A stretch of 64,000 nt of DNA. Origin: Atherix ibis. Its lineage: Eukaryota; Arthropoda; Insecta; Diptera; Athericidae. How positions within the stretch are numbered: position 1 is the stretch's first letter; every line of letters begins with the position of its first letter. The DNA is taken from contig OY282609.1 in NCBI GenBank assembly GCA_958298945.1, positions 32,709,212-32,773,211 on the forward strand, given 5' to 3'. The position numbers and the translations under genes were made by a program. This document shows positions 44,863-55,564 of the stretch, one piece after another. The notes below the pieces were generated by a model. The model did not search any database. It saw only the letters and a program-made list of their open reading frames with translations, and had not been told where the DNA came from.

Positions 44863-47685
44863 TGGCAAACCAGTCAATATGCTAGTCTCGAGACTTACTG
44901 CTCACGTTTCTATTAATTGGCTGGAAGTTGCATAACTTTCAATCCCACGTTGTATGCCATTTGTTACGATTAATACAATAACAAAGCAAAGACCACACGA
45001 GTTTGACAGAACTCTACGATACATAAAATTCGATCTCACATTGGGTTTTATTTTTGTTATTAGTCGTAATAATTGTACGAGCTCTTTTTAGTAAAAACTA
45101 TTTGTTTGTACATATTTGAGCGAATGTAGATCATGCTGAATTGATCATTTTCCAGTTTTCAAAAAACAATTCGTTTTATGGGAACAAATGTAATATTTCG
45201 ACCCAGTCGAACTAGTTTAAAATCGCCATCAGAAAAGTATCATTTATATAGTATATATTTATAAAAGAAAATATTTCTTAGACAAATTATTTTGATGAGT
45301 TTTGTAATTACTCATCAGGTTAGTAAAAAAAAATTCATTTAGACATTCTGCCAGAGGAAGAATTTTATTTTAATGTCAATTGCAAAATCATAGAAATATC
45401 TTTAATAAAAAGATAGCGGTATGAATTCCAAGCCTATCTTATTTATTCTACATACTATCCAATTAACACAATTCCAGTTAGTTAACGTAAGGCTATATAC
45501 TTCCAAAAACCAGTCTATTAATCTCCGTTGGTTTCCGTACACTAAGAGTCGCATACATTCAATTATAAATAAACTCACCTCATTCCAAATTGACATAGTG
45601 CAATTATTAACTGATCTAATAGCATTGCCTGCCCTCTTCTCAACGTGCTATAATTCTGATTTATTCCGGATACCAAATTCCACCATCCACAGTATCTGGT
45701 ATATTGGCTGATATAAATTTAATTGGGAAATTTTTGACCCACTCTGCTACATAGATTCTTATCCCAGAATTTATGGTACAAGTGCACATCCATATGGAAA
45801 TTATCAAAAAAACAGCCCCCATTTAACCAGTAAATTAATTTCATCTCAAAAATAAAAATTTGTAAGATTTTAATCTGTAAAGTTGGCGTGAACTATAAAC
45901 AAAGATCATATTTAAACATTTATTTACTCCCCTCCTACATGCTTTTGACTTTTTTTGGGGGTAAAAAAAATGTCATCTCTCAACATTCAACCATTTCTGT
46001 TTTGGGCGGATATTTTAACAATAAAAACTGGATCAGAAAAATATTCTCCTAAAGAAAATTAAGGAAGAAAATATTAAATAATTTGAATCAAAAATTGAAG
46101 AATTTAATAAAAATAAATTAGGATCATTTGGTGGATTGCATTAAAACACCCACAATTCAGTCGAGTTTCATTCGTTTCGATATCTTTACTGTTGTTAGTC
46201 CAAGAATAATACCGAAACTATGGATGGGAATATAGCCGTTCGTTTTTGGGGCACAGCAATCAGTTGGGGGTGTTGGTCTAGAAATATGTTGATGTGCTTT
46301 CTTGAAATAGCTGAAAGGTTGACTAGTCAGTTGTGGGTTTCGATGGTAAAGAAAGCAAAAATAAAAATGGTCCAGTAAACTTGGCAAATAAGAAGAAACT
46401 TCATTTCATTTTCCCCTCACCATAAAAGAGCCCTTTTCTATGTAACGGTCTCTTTTTACCACCTTAACCATTCTCGCATTTTCTTGTTCTCTAGTGCTAT
46501 AGCCAGGAACTACTGCCTCTACCCTCTACTCGGTGTTTTGTTTTATTTTTGCAATCGTTCACCCTAAAGAGAAAAGGAGTCCGAATATTCTCCGCACGTT
46601 ATGATGATGGTTGTTGGAATTTATGTTGACGCTTTCTCATACGCCCCTTTTAAATTCGCCTTCCATTTGCAGATAAAATCTACAATTCCAAAGGGAAATG
46701 CTCATCGGAATTCTTCCAAGTTGATATCCGAAATGTCTTCTCATACAAGCACGAAAATAACTACATCAAAGTACATGGTCGTGAGGAGATGATAGCGATA
46801 GATGTAAGGCGTTCGTGTTTATGTGTACATTTATTTTATGGTTTTAAGTCGTACATATTTTATTTTTGGATCAATACTTGGGTAATTCTTAAGAAAGCAT
46901 GCATCGTAAACTAGCTATCAATGAGAATAGGGAAAATGCAATAAACCTTTCCCAGTTCAGACCCCAAAATTAGATGATATCATAACAAAATTCATACAAG
47001 AAAATCGAAACCATCACATTACAAGAAAATCGAACTGAATTCAATCGAATTCAATACTTCGTAGTTTTAAACAAAATTCTAGATCGAATGTATTTATGAT
47101 TGGCAATTAAATATAAAAAGAAAAGGATATTTCCGAACACATTCCCTTTGGTATGAATAATAAGTATTTGTAATCTTAAATTTTACAATATTTTAGGGGG
47201 CTTTATAAGTCAATCCTTTCCATTCAATGTATTTTATAAGAAGTTCATTGCTTTGAATTTTGTTTAATTTTTTTAAATTATTATCATTATTTTATTTGAT
47301 TACTACAACTACAAAAAAAGGAGAGGAACATGTAAGGGTAAACATCCATTGGCGTTTTTTTACGTAAAAAGTCATTTTAAAAGCCTGAACACAATTCCCA
47401 GGACAACGTTGAACGACAACTAAATTTCGCTGTCAAAATTTATAAAACTTAATCTTTATAAGAATATAAAAATACTACCTGGAGGAACACCAGCTTCACT
47501 AGGGGACATTTGGGAAAAGTAAATATTAACTGCCACTTGGAAATGAAGTTGGTATATAATTGATTTTAAAAATTAAGTATTTTTTTATAGGAAAAGAAGT
47601 TCTTAAAACTTCCTCACCTATAAATACTTAGTTTTTAAAAATCAAGTAAAAATCTTATAAGTATTTATAGAAAGGAAGGATACCA
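44863..47685. other. non-coding stretch
   Basis: No supported gene. The region has several open frames (for example 45421-45711 on +) but no domain, splice context or repeat that I can recognise. A C-run/G-run-free, moderately AT-rich interval at 46400-46800 may hold unique sequence. Confidence 0.4.
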
Positions 47686-47689
47686 CATA

Positions 47690-47980
47690 CGAGCAAGCAC
47701 GTGTTGCTTCCGTTGAAGAGAGAAAGCAATGTAATCAACTCACCGAAAACCAAATTAGTGATCAGGAATTATTTTGGTATCTTCAAGAATGTGATGAAGA
47801 TGTTCCAAAATAAGTTTTTTCAAGGAGTTTTGCAAGGATAGGTAATGAGCTGATAGGTGTATAGGACTTTGGGAAATTTACTTGTTTATTTGGCTTCGGA
47901 ATCATTTTAATGAAAGAAAATGTCCAAAGTAGCGAAAATAAACAAAAAATTCGAAAACTTTTCTTCAAATTAATTTTTAT
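47690..47980 (-). pseudogene. jockey-type reverse transcriptase fragment
   Basis: On the - strand the reading is MIPKPNKQVNFPKSYTPISS, then LPILAKLLEKTYFG, and in a shifted frame HHILEDTKIIPDH, a stop, FGFR. IPKP.K....SYRPISLLP.L.K..EK and I(I)P.HQFGFR are consecutive conserved blocks at the start of the reverse transcriptase of jockey/CR1-like elements. Only this segment is visible. It is about 100 residues of the domain with one frameshift and stops. Confidence 0.7.
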
Positions 47981-48954
47981 GGATTATCACGTTGTTCACT
48001 TACAAATGTATCCACTTTGAAGCCCTTATCATTATGTCAAATGGAAACAAATTTCAGTAACAAAAGGGTTAACAAGGAAGAATTGTGAAAAGGCTCTTGT
48101 GAGATGTCTAACGAAAACAATCTCATATCAAAGATGGCTTTCCATATCCGATAAGAGTGAAAGTTCTTTTCAGGTATTTGTTGTAAGATTTTCAAGTGAT
48201 GCCACAAACAGGAGTATAGAAGTGGAAGTGGAAACATATTCTAAGAGAAGCTTTTACATACAACGAAAGAGAAAATATCAAGATGAAGGATACTTTCCAC
48301 TATAACAATTTTTTATAGCTTTTCTTCTTATCCTTGGCCCCCACATTTTTTTTAGATAGAAACTTTCTATGTAACACATGTAGTGTAAGTACTTTCTACT
48401 TTTATGGGAAAAAATTGTTTACACTCGTAAATGCTGTCTTGTGTAAATTTAATATGAAGTCAAGCATTTCTAATACGAAAATCGTACGTGCTAAGCATGT
48501 CTATTTAAAGATGTCTAGCGGCTGCCATAATAACTCCTTTTCTTTACCATCAAAAAATAAATGAAATAAAACACAATTGCTATTAGTACTTTTAAAGTTT
48601 TAATATTTATCAGTTATAAAATATGTACTTAGTACCACCACTGCCCACTGACAACTTGTCAATCATTTACGAAATAAATTTTTGTTTAATAAATAACTAA
48701 AAATACATTTTATAGATCATCAACAACTAGTATGCAGTTAGTTAAAGTTTATTTAAATGCTTTCTACTTAAATGAAATCAATACCAAATGGTAGCCAGAC
48801 TAACAATAATTTACTTAATAATATCGTCTATTTCTTATGGGCAATTTTAATTAAGTTATCTTTCAGATTTGTACTATTAATTAATTTAATATTATAGCAT
48901 CCATCATTTGCATATCAGTTTAATTAAAATCCAACACTCATTTCGACTTGAGTT
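47981..48954. other. non-coding stretch
   Basis: No supported gene. Open frames at 48099-48305 and 48334-48564 show no known domain. Confidence 0.45.
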
Positions 48955-49203
48955 ACAAAAGATTGTACAAAAAATAAAAATTGTCTGTTTTTGTGCTTAA
49001 ATTGTATTTTTGTTTCCAATAAGTGAATTAAAGTTACTACAAAAAGTATGCTTTTGGAATTCAATAAATTTCTATTACGAAAACTAGATGTCAGATACGA
49101 TTTCTCACCGCTTCTGCAATAATTAAGCCAGAAAATTGCGTATACCAGTACATATACAAAAATCTGACGTACGGGGGCCTATCCAGATATTCTTTAATCT
49201 AAG
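48955..49203 (-). mobile_element. P-like THAP element, terminal fragment (copy 5)
   Basis: The last 249 bp match the right-hand ends of copies 1-4, including ATTGTATTTTTGTTTCCAAT and the terminal repeat (complement CTTAGATTAAAGAATATCTG). The rest of the element is missing and no target duplication can be defined on the left. In the direction of the THAP exon this is the promoter-side end. Confidence 0.8.
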
Positions 49204-49399
49204 ATTTATAATTTGAATTTGACACCATTTTGGTTAGCTGTCATTCTGTTAGTTGATAGAGAGTAGACACTTAAAATTAACAAGAAATTGTGTTATAACC
49301 TTCAATAACGTGTAATTATCGTAAGTAATTCATCAATTATTGTGACGATCAGAATAATTGGATCGGAATAAGCCCGCAGTTTCAATTGCACTCTCTTTT

Positions 49400-50470
49400 G
49401 GGTAGTGAATAATTTTGAAGAATATAGTGCAGTGTTCGATAGACCGATGTCTGGTCGTCATAGAACCAAAATATCAACTTAGAATATTACTGTGGTTCAT
49501 GAAATTGTAGCTGGAAGTTTGGGAATCTTCAGAAGGCCTCGAGAATATTTCTCAAGCCGTTTTGTAGAATATTGTGCATAAAGATTTACCTTACAAAATA
49601 AATGTAGCACAGGAACTTCAGCGCAGAAATCGCATGCGCTGTTGGCAATGGTGCAAAAGCTTTTTAAAATTACGTTAATAATATCCTAATTTTTATAAGA
49701 AAATTAGATAATAACTTAATTAAAATAATCGTTTCTTGGAACGTGAAAATTCTGAGTTAATTCAGGTATGACCTTTATGTCAATCCAGAGGAGTAGTATA
49801 GCTAGACGGACTCCAGTGCACTTTTCGAAAAATTATCCATCGAAAAGTGCGCCAGAACCCTCTGGATTTGAAGTCCGCAACTGTCAAAATTGTTGCATGC
49901 GCCAAATTTCGATGCATTGGTGTGAGCATTGCGTTAAATGCTTGCGTCGATTGTGTTTTTTTGTGTGTGTATAAACCTGTAAATGACTTGCAGTGCTGTC
50001 CACTAAAAATCTCTAATCCACTCTGACGCATGCAGTAGATTTGACATATTTTAACTTTTAATAATTTTTCAAAAAGTGCGCCAGAACCCGCCTAATGCTA
50101 GAATCTGCCTAAAGTGATTGTGTGGCGCGGTATTTTAGCCAACAAGGTCATTTGTCCGTATTTCTCTGAAGATGACTGGAAAGGGATGTGGTGTGATGAT
50201 GCAGAATTTTTTTATACATCAATTTGACCAATTGGGATTTAACCCAAAAGGACTGAAGTTTCCTTGCCGAATTGTGTCGTAAAGTGATGATATCGATTGA
50301 CACTCTTAGTCCTCAGATTTACTCGCTCTCGAATACTTCCCATGTGGATATTTTAACAGGATCGACCTGAAGAACTTAATTTTACAATTTAAGGAGGACA
50401 AACCAATTGAATTTAACCCAGAAAAGAACCGGCATTCATCGAAAGAGGCGGTAATCATCCATGCATAATT
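49400..50470 (+). pseudogene. rosa-like (DD41D-type) transposase relic, interrupted
   Basis: Near 49435-49470 the frame gives VFDRPMSGRHRTK. Near 49570-49665 it reads IVHKDLPYKINVAQELQRRN then RMRCWQWC, the linker after the HTH domain. An unrelated-looking block follows (49806-50100). The relic resumes with ILANKVICPYFS and DDWKGMWCDDAEFFY (50130-50215), and DIDWHS, stop, SSDLLALEYFPCGYF (about 50290-50355), equivalent to (V)NWPPRSCDLTPLDYFLWG of rosa-type enzymes. Stops are numerous. The DNA after it (50464-50710) recurs at 54936-55136. Confidence 0.6.
49806..50100. repeat. fold-back insert in a rosa-like relic
   Basis: Left border ACTCCAGTGCACTTTTCGAA and the reverse complement of the right border (GGGTTCTGGCGCACTTTTTG) are similar, so the block has inverted ends. 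A second copy of the motif at 49838-49862 (CGAAAAGTGCGCCAGAACCC) forms a hairpin with the left border (GCACTTTTCG and CGAAAAGTGC are exact complements). The insert separates two parts of the transposase relic. A small MITE is the best guess. Confidence 0.5.
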
Positions 50471-50815
50471 CCCAAGTCTATATGAAACGATTTTGATCAA
50501 CCAAATTACTGTTTTATAATTTAAGTCAAACTTATTTTTTTTTAAAAACTTGTGAACTTTTTACACTTCAAAATTATTTGGAAAGCAAATTGTGAACCTA
50601 TTCGATTTTTAATTAAATAATTTGCTTAGAAAATTATCCTCGTAATAAATAAAATTCTCACAATAACCAAAAAGAAAACCAACCATTTTGTACAATTTCA
50701 CTTTAATAAAAAGCTAGCATTTTTCATTAAAAAATTTTTTTTAAATCATTTAATATAAAGAAAAAAAACACATTCAATCCAATTAATCAATTTTCATTTC
50801 TCATTTCGATTATAG

Positions 50816-50924
50816 ATAATTCAACAGATTCCAAATTGAACGGAACGACGGATCCAATAATTACGGACATTATTTCACAACCTGTTGGTTGGTGTACATC
50901 GAACACATCATCATCGGCTAAAAG
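50816..50924 (+). CDS. candidate upstream coding exon of an unrecognised gene
   Basis: After a pyrimidine-rich acceptor (TTCATTTCTCATTTCGATTATAG, 50793-50815) the frame stays open from 50818 as NSTDSKLNGTTDPIITDIIS then QPVGWCTSNTSSSAK, with sequence quality unlike the surrounding AT-rich DNA. GT at 50925 (AAAAGGTAGTTT) can serve as a donor. The frame also continues past an in-frame TAG (50926-50928) into FLVSGSRLAGTNNKIIVSSN and NRPVCVCG, up to a strong donor GTGAGT at 51012. If joined to an acceptor AG at 51051-51052, the reading enters the frame of the next exon in phase, but that acceptor lacks a pyrimidine tract. Alternatively this is 5' untranslated sequence. Confidence 0.4.
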
Positions 50925-51068
50925 GTAGTTTCTGGTTTCGGGTAGCCGGCTAGCTGGGACCAACAACAAAATCATAGTGTCATCCAATAATCGCCCAGTG
51001 TGTGTATGCGGGTGAGTGGGTGGTGGATGTGGGAGAGAATCAGGCATTGAAGGAAGTCATTGCCCAAA

Positions 51069-51566
51069 ATGAGTGAGAAAACTAGATCGATAAATGTGAG
51101 TGCAACCAGCGGAATTAGTGGTCCAACCCTTATTTCTGGTCCGATATCTTCTTCATCATCGCCATCATCCCTTATCGGAATAGCCGGCGGCAGCGGTGTT
51201 ACTATAAGCGTTGGCAGTGGCGTCGGCATAGCCACAACATCCTCTGTTAGCAGTTATGGCAGTGGTGGTGCAAGTCATCTGGGACTATTCCAACCACAGT
51301 CGAATTTGAATAGCAGCAATCTAGCTGCTGTAGCGGCAGTGTCTAGTGGAGGTGTAATCAGTGGTGGAACTGGATTTCACGCCTACGGGACTGGTGGTGG
51401 TAATGATACTGAATCAGAAGGTGGACAAGACTATGAGACCAATATCAAGTACATCAGTGCAGGAGACAATAATTCAATCATGAACTCATCACAAATATCG
51501 ACGACTTCGAATGATTCGATCTCGATAGCAAAGCCGAACATAAACTTAACGCACACTATAGTTGGG
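51069..51566 (+). CDS. Ser/Gly-rich coding exon of an unrecognised gene
   Basis: From ATG 51069 (context CAAAATGAG) a 166-codon frame runs to the splice donor GGG|GTAAGTGA at 51567. It is rich in Ser, Gly and Val/Ile repeats (SISSSSSPSS-type runs, GSGVGIATTSSVSSYGSG), then has an acidic patch (NDTESEGGQDYE) and an Asn/Ser-rich end (NLTHTIVG). No domain, signal peptide or membrane segment is apparent, so this is probably a disordered N-terminal region. Codon use and GC content differ clearly from neighbouring DNA. An upstream 14-codon frame (ATG 51006 to TGA 51048) is in phase but closed before the start. The exon ends in phase 0 and matches 51980. I do not recognise the family. Confidence 0.75.
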
Positions 51567-51979
51567 GTAAGTGAACAAGAGCCTAATCTAAAAATCATAT
51601 CCATACATACTCTTATGAATATACGAGCCTTAAAAGTTTTTTATTATAGAAAATATTGTAGACATAGAATTTATTCATTGGTGAGGGTACTCGTACACAA
51701 AAGTATTTGGGAATTGAAGAAATTTGTTTCGGTTAAATTGAAAGTGGGAGATTTTCTTTTTGTAAAGGGCTCACTCATCATATGCAAATTTAGTATTTTT
51801 CATGCACCCTCTCTATGACACGTGTACAATCGGGTTTTTCTTTCTTTCTTATATTATTTTGTATTCTACAATTATTCAGTGTATAAACTCCTCTTCATTT
51901 GTATGCTGTATCGTCTTCCTTTCGAAAGGCAATTATTATCAGCATAATTATAATGTGTACTTGTGTATATATGGTCTAG

Positions 51980-52152
51980 ATGGGTTATGAAAATAAAAGT
52001 AAACGCGGTTATTGCTGTAAAGAGTACATCCGTCATGAATATAATTTGTCGCGTTATTATTGCCTTAAAACCACTCAGACAAGTGGGAGTTGTCGGGATT
52101 CTGGTGGTTATTCGCCAACTCATAGTACCGAGCAGGGAATTCAATTAGACAG
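51980..52152 (+). CDS. second coding exon of the same gene
   Basis: After TGGTCTAG (acceptor, 51972-51979) the frame that starts at 51980 in phase 0 reads MGYENKSKRGYCCKEYIRHE then YNLSRYYCLKTTQTSGSCRD and ends QLDR with the donor AG|GTAATT at 52153. It has four Cys in 30 residues and a basic start. The phase fits the preceding exon across a 413-bp GT-AG intron, which is the main support. The next exon is unclear: a TTTTTTAG at 52606-52613 followed by 13 in-phase codons and TGA (52654-52656) is one possibility, with little weight. Function unknown. Confidence 0.6.
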
Positions 52153-53186
52153 GTAATTGCATAATATTTTTCCTGCAGTCATGGAAGCAGTCAATAAATC
52201 AAAGAGGTAGATGTGCATAGGTTTTTGCTAGAATGTGTGGTAAAAGGAATAGCTTCCGTCGTTAACTGTTGTCGTTCCATTTTTATTTACATGAAAACAT
52301 TTCCCTTAACTTTTGAATGAGTGAATAATCCTGTATGATCGATCGATCGGAATATTTTGTTTTATTTAGTTTGTCTAGAATAAATTAGGAAATTAAAGTT
52401 TATAATCAAATAAAAGTAACTTCCGGTTCCGCCTCAGCATTTCAATAATCTTTTCATATCACATCGGCTACATTAGATATGGTTCGTAAAATTTATTTCA
52501 AACGAAAATTAATCTGATAACGAAATATTTTTTTTTTTTAAAATTCTTAATGAAAAAATCAAATTTATTTATTGTTTTTATTTGGATGCGAATTTAATAA
52601 AAAAATTTTTTAGTTACAATCATACGAACAAGAGCGGAGGAGTTAGCACCCACTGACGGCGGCGTTTCTTTGCAAAACGTGTTAAGATTATATTTTATTA
52701 TTTATTATTTTCTGCAAATAATTACACTTAAGACGATGATGAGTAATTATGGGAAGCAAATCATGTACAAAAGTTATATTTGAAATCGTTATTTAGGACA
52801 TATTGTAGAAACGATTGGGCATATCGTAACTTACCTATGATTTGGTTTTTGGTAACCGATCTCATCCTTCATAAATAAATGCCGCTTAGTCAAGAATTTA
52901 TTTTTGAATAGGACTTTTCCTTTTTCAAGTCCTCTCTTAATTTTTCTAATAAAATATAATAAAAAGATAAGCTGACAATGCCAACTACTTAATATGATGA
53001 ATAGGACCTTTCCTTTTTCAAGTCCTCTCTTAATTTTTCTAATAAAATATAATAAAAAGATAAGCTGACAATGCCAATTGATATAGTGGCACCTTATACA
53101 CAAACAAATAAATCACGGACAATATAAATATTAAAGTTGCGGTAAATCACGTTGTTACGGACATAGAAAACAAAAATTAATAATTT
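52153..53186. other. non-coding stretch with a tandem repeat
   Basis: AT-rich. A segment beginning GAATAGGACTTTTCC at 52906 recurs at 52999 (period 93, about 77 bp of strong identity, ending GACAATGCCAA). A GC-richer patch lies at 52624-52690. It ends at the TA flanking the mariner. Confidence 0.6.
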
Positions 53187-53188
53187 TA

Positions 53189-54417
53189 TTGGGTTGTCTG
53201 GGAAGTAGTTTAGTTTTTTTTTTATAAAAATGAAATATAATTTTCTTATAGTGAATTAATATTTTATACAATTAAATATTGTCCAGTCTGATCCAATACC
53301 CTTTGCCATCTTTCTGGCAGTAGCATGATTCCACGCTCATAAAATTTTTGTTCTTTGCTGGCAAAAAACTGATCCAAGTGATTTTTGACCTTTTCATTTG
53401 AATTAAACGTTTTACCGTCTAAAAAATTTTGTAGAGACCGGAACAAATGATAATCGAAAGGTGCTAGGCCTGGAGGTGGGTATGGTAGTATATCCCATCC
53501 AAGCTCTAAAAGCTTTTGCCGAGTGGTCAAACTTATATGTGGTTTCGTATTACCCTGTTGGAACACTATACCTTTCCTATTGACCAATTCTGACCTTTTT
53601 TCTTTAAGTGAATCATTCAATTTGTCCAACTGATGACAGTACACTTCAGAATTGATCGTTGTGTTGCTCGGTAGAAGCTCAAAATAAACGATTCCTTTGA
53701 AATCCTACCAAACAGATAGCATAACCTTTTTTAATGAATAATGGCTTCCGAGGTGCTATGATCCGGCTCATCTTTTCTACTCCAGGATCGTTTGCGCTTA
53801 ACATGGTTGTAGACAAAAATGAATAATTTTCTTGGCGTTTGAGAAGCAAATCACAAACGTCAATGCGACAGCACAAATTTTTTCCGTAAGAAGATGAGGA
53901 ACCCATATTTCGAGCTTTGAGATTAAACCTATCCGTTCCAAATGATCATGAATGATCGAATTCCGTACATTTAATCTCTCAGCGATCTCACGAGTTGTTA
54001 TTCGCCGGTTTGCATCAATTAATGCATTTATTGTGTCTTCATCAGCTTCTAATGGCCTTCCAGAACATGGTGCATCGTCGAGATAAAAATTGCCGGATCT
54101 AGATTGGAAACCAATTTTGGCACAGGCGCTCACATACACATCGGATAATTTTTTTCTTGCTTAAACAGCATTTTTATGTTTTCTATAGTAAAAACGTAAA
54201 ATATGCCGAAAAAACTGTTTTTCACTTTCCATATTTAAAAGTGTATTAACCAAAAACTACTATGCAGAATCAATCGAATTTTTTCACAAGCAAGCCTTAC
54301 TACGTCCGCTACGTCAAAATACATATGATTATGCGGCTTAAGTGTGAAGTTGGTTGTGAAAAGATACTATTAAGTCCTCTATTGGGAAACAACAAAATTA
54401 CTTTCCGGACAACCCCA
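53189..54417 (-). mobile_element. mariner element (second family), nearly full length, dead
   Basis: 1229 bp between TA duplications (53187-53188, 54418-54419), with ends TTGGGTTGTCTGGGAAGTAG and (complement) TGGGGTTGTCCGGAAAGTAA. The transposase is on - from ATG 54232 (MESEKQFFRHILRFYYRKHK) to the stop near 53264. A stop follows HKNAV at codon 23. The HTH part is good (ALIDANRRITTREIAERLNV). About 35 bp are deleted where TGDEKW with the first catalytic Asp should be (near 53815). The second Asp motif QQDN reads QQGN (near 53560). The third (APFDYHLF, near 53450) is intact. The C-terminus is ERGIMLLPERWQRVLDQTGQ. It is the best preserved mariner here but cannot be active. Confidence 0.92.
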
Positions 54418-54844
54418 TATTATAGATTCTTTATGGTAAGAATTGGATGTGACGGAAATTGAACTCTGTAAGTCCAGACAGTTTATCCCATAGCTTATGT
54501 AGATCAACATTTTGATCATATACGTCGTTGTTAAAAAAGGATAAGAATAATAGGAGAATAACTGTTCGTCAGAAATCAAATTTTTAGAAATTTGAGAAAA
54601 ATCAAAATATTTACTTCTAGTTTGAAATAAGACTTAAAAAATATTTAAAAAACGATTGAAAAAAATATCAAATTGTAGACTTTTTATTCAGAGGACTTTT
54701 TTTTAAAATACTAATTTTCTGGAAATTTCAAAAAAAAATACATTTTTGTAGGAGATTTTGGAAAAAGTTCGTTTTTGTAGAAATTCATAGAAATTCTTTC
54801 AGGATTTCGAACTTCCAATTAATTAGTAGGCAAAATTAAATCTC

Positions 54845-55227
54845 AAAGTCGGTACTTTTTATATATAAAGAACCGTTAGACCAGTGGCTCCCAATCGGTG
54901 GGCGTTGACGATATCTAAGGGGACTTTTTTGGCCATATATAATTCCCAAGTCTATATAACACGATTTTGATCAACCAAGTCACTGTGTTATAATTTAAGT
55001 CAAACTTATTTTTTTTTAAAAATTGTGAAATTTTTACAATTGAAAATTATTTGGAAAGCAAATTGTACTCGTAATAAATAAAATTGCCACAATAACCAAA
55101 AAGAAAACCAACCATTTTGTACAATTTCACTTGTATGAAAAGTCGGTACTTTTTATATATAAAGTACCTTTAGACCAGTGGCTCCCAATCGGTGGGTATT
55201 GACGATATCTAAGGGGACTTTTTTGGT
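54845..55227. repeat. 89-bp direct repeats flanking a rosa-tail-like insert
   Basis: AAAGTCGGTACTTTTTATAT... with CAGTGGCTCCCAATCGGTGG occurs at 54845-54933 and again at 55138-55227. Between them, 54936-55136 matches 50464-50710, the DNA that follows the rosa-like relic at 49400. CAGTGGCTCCCAATCGGTGG resembles hAT-type terminal repeats. This may be a repeat unit that was duplicated around an insertion, or two elements joined. No coding sequence. Confidence 0.65.
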
Positions 55228-55564
55228 CCAAGGCAAAGTTAGAGAGCGTTGAGAACGAAAAGTTTGGTTAATACTAAAAATCATTGAAAGGATGTCTTAA
55301 CAAATAGTTCTAAATGTCTTTTAAGAAAGAACAGTCAGTATTAAGGCTTTGTTCATAATACCTTTCTGACTAGTACCACAAACATCAATTATTTGCATAG
55401 AAGAACTATATGTAAGCTGATAAAATTGTCTTCGACCCAAATTTGTTTGTACAAGACAGGTTTTGATCCGCAGAGAATTAAGGATGTTTTCAAATTAGCC
55501 ATGTGGCCATATTTGAATCGTCAGAATCTTCTGCCACTGTCAGTTATAACATATTCAGTAAGGT

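Noticed and set aside
45421..45711. A 96-codon open frame on +
   Set aside because: No domain or splice context; the region is AT-rich and the opposite strand is also open.
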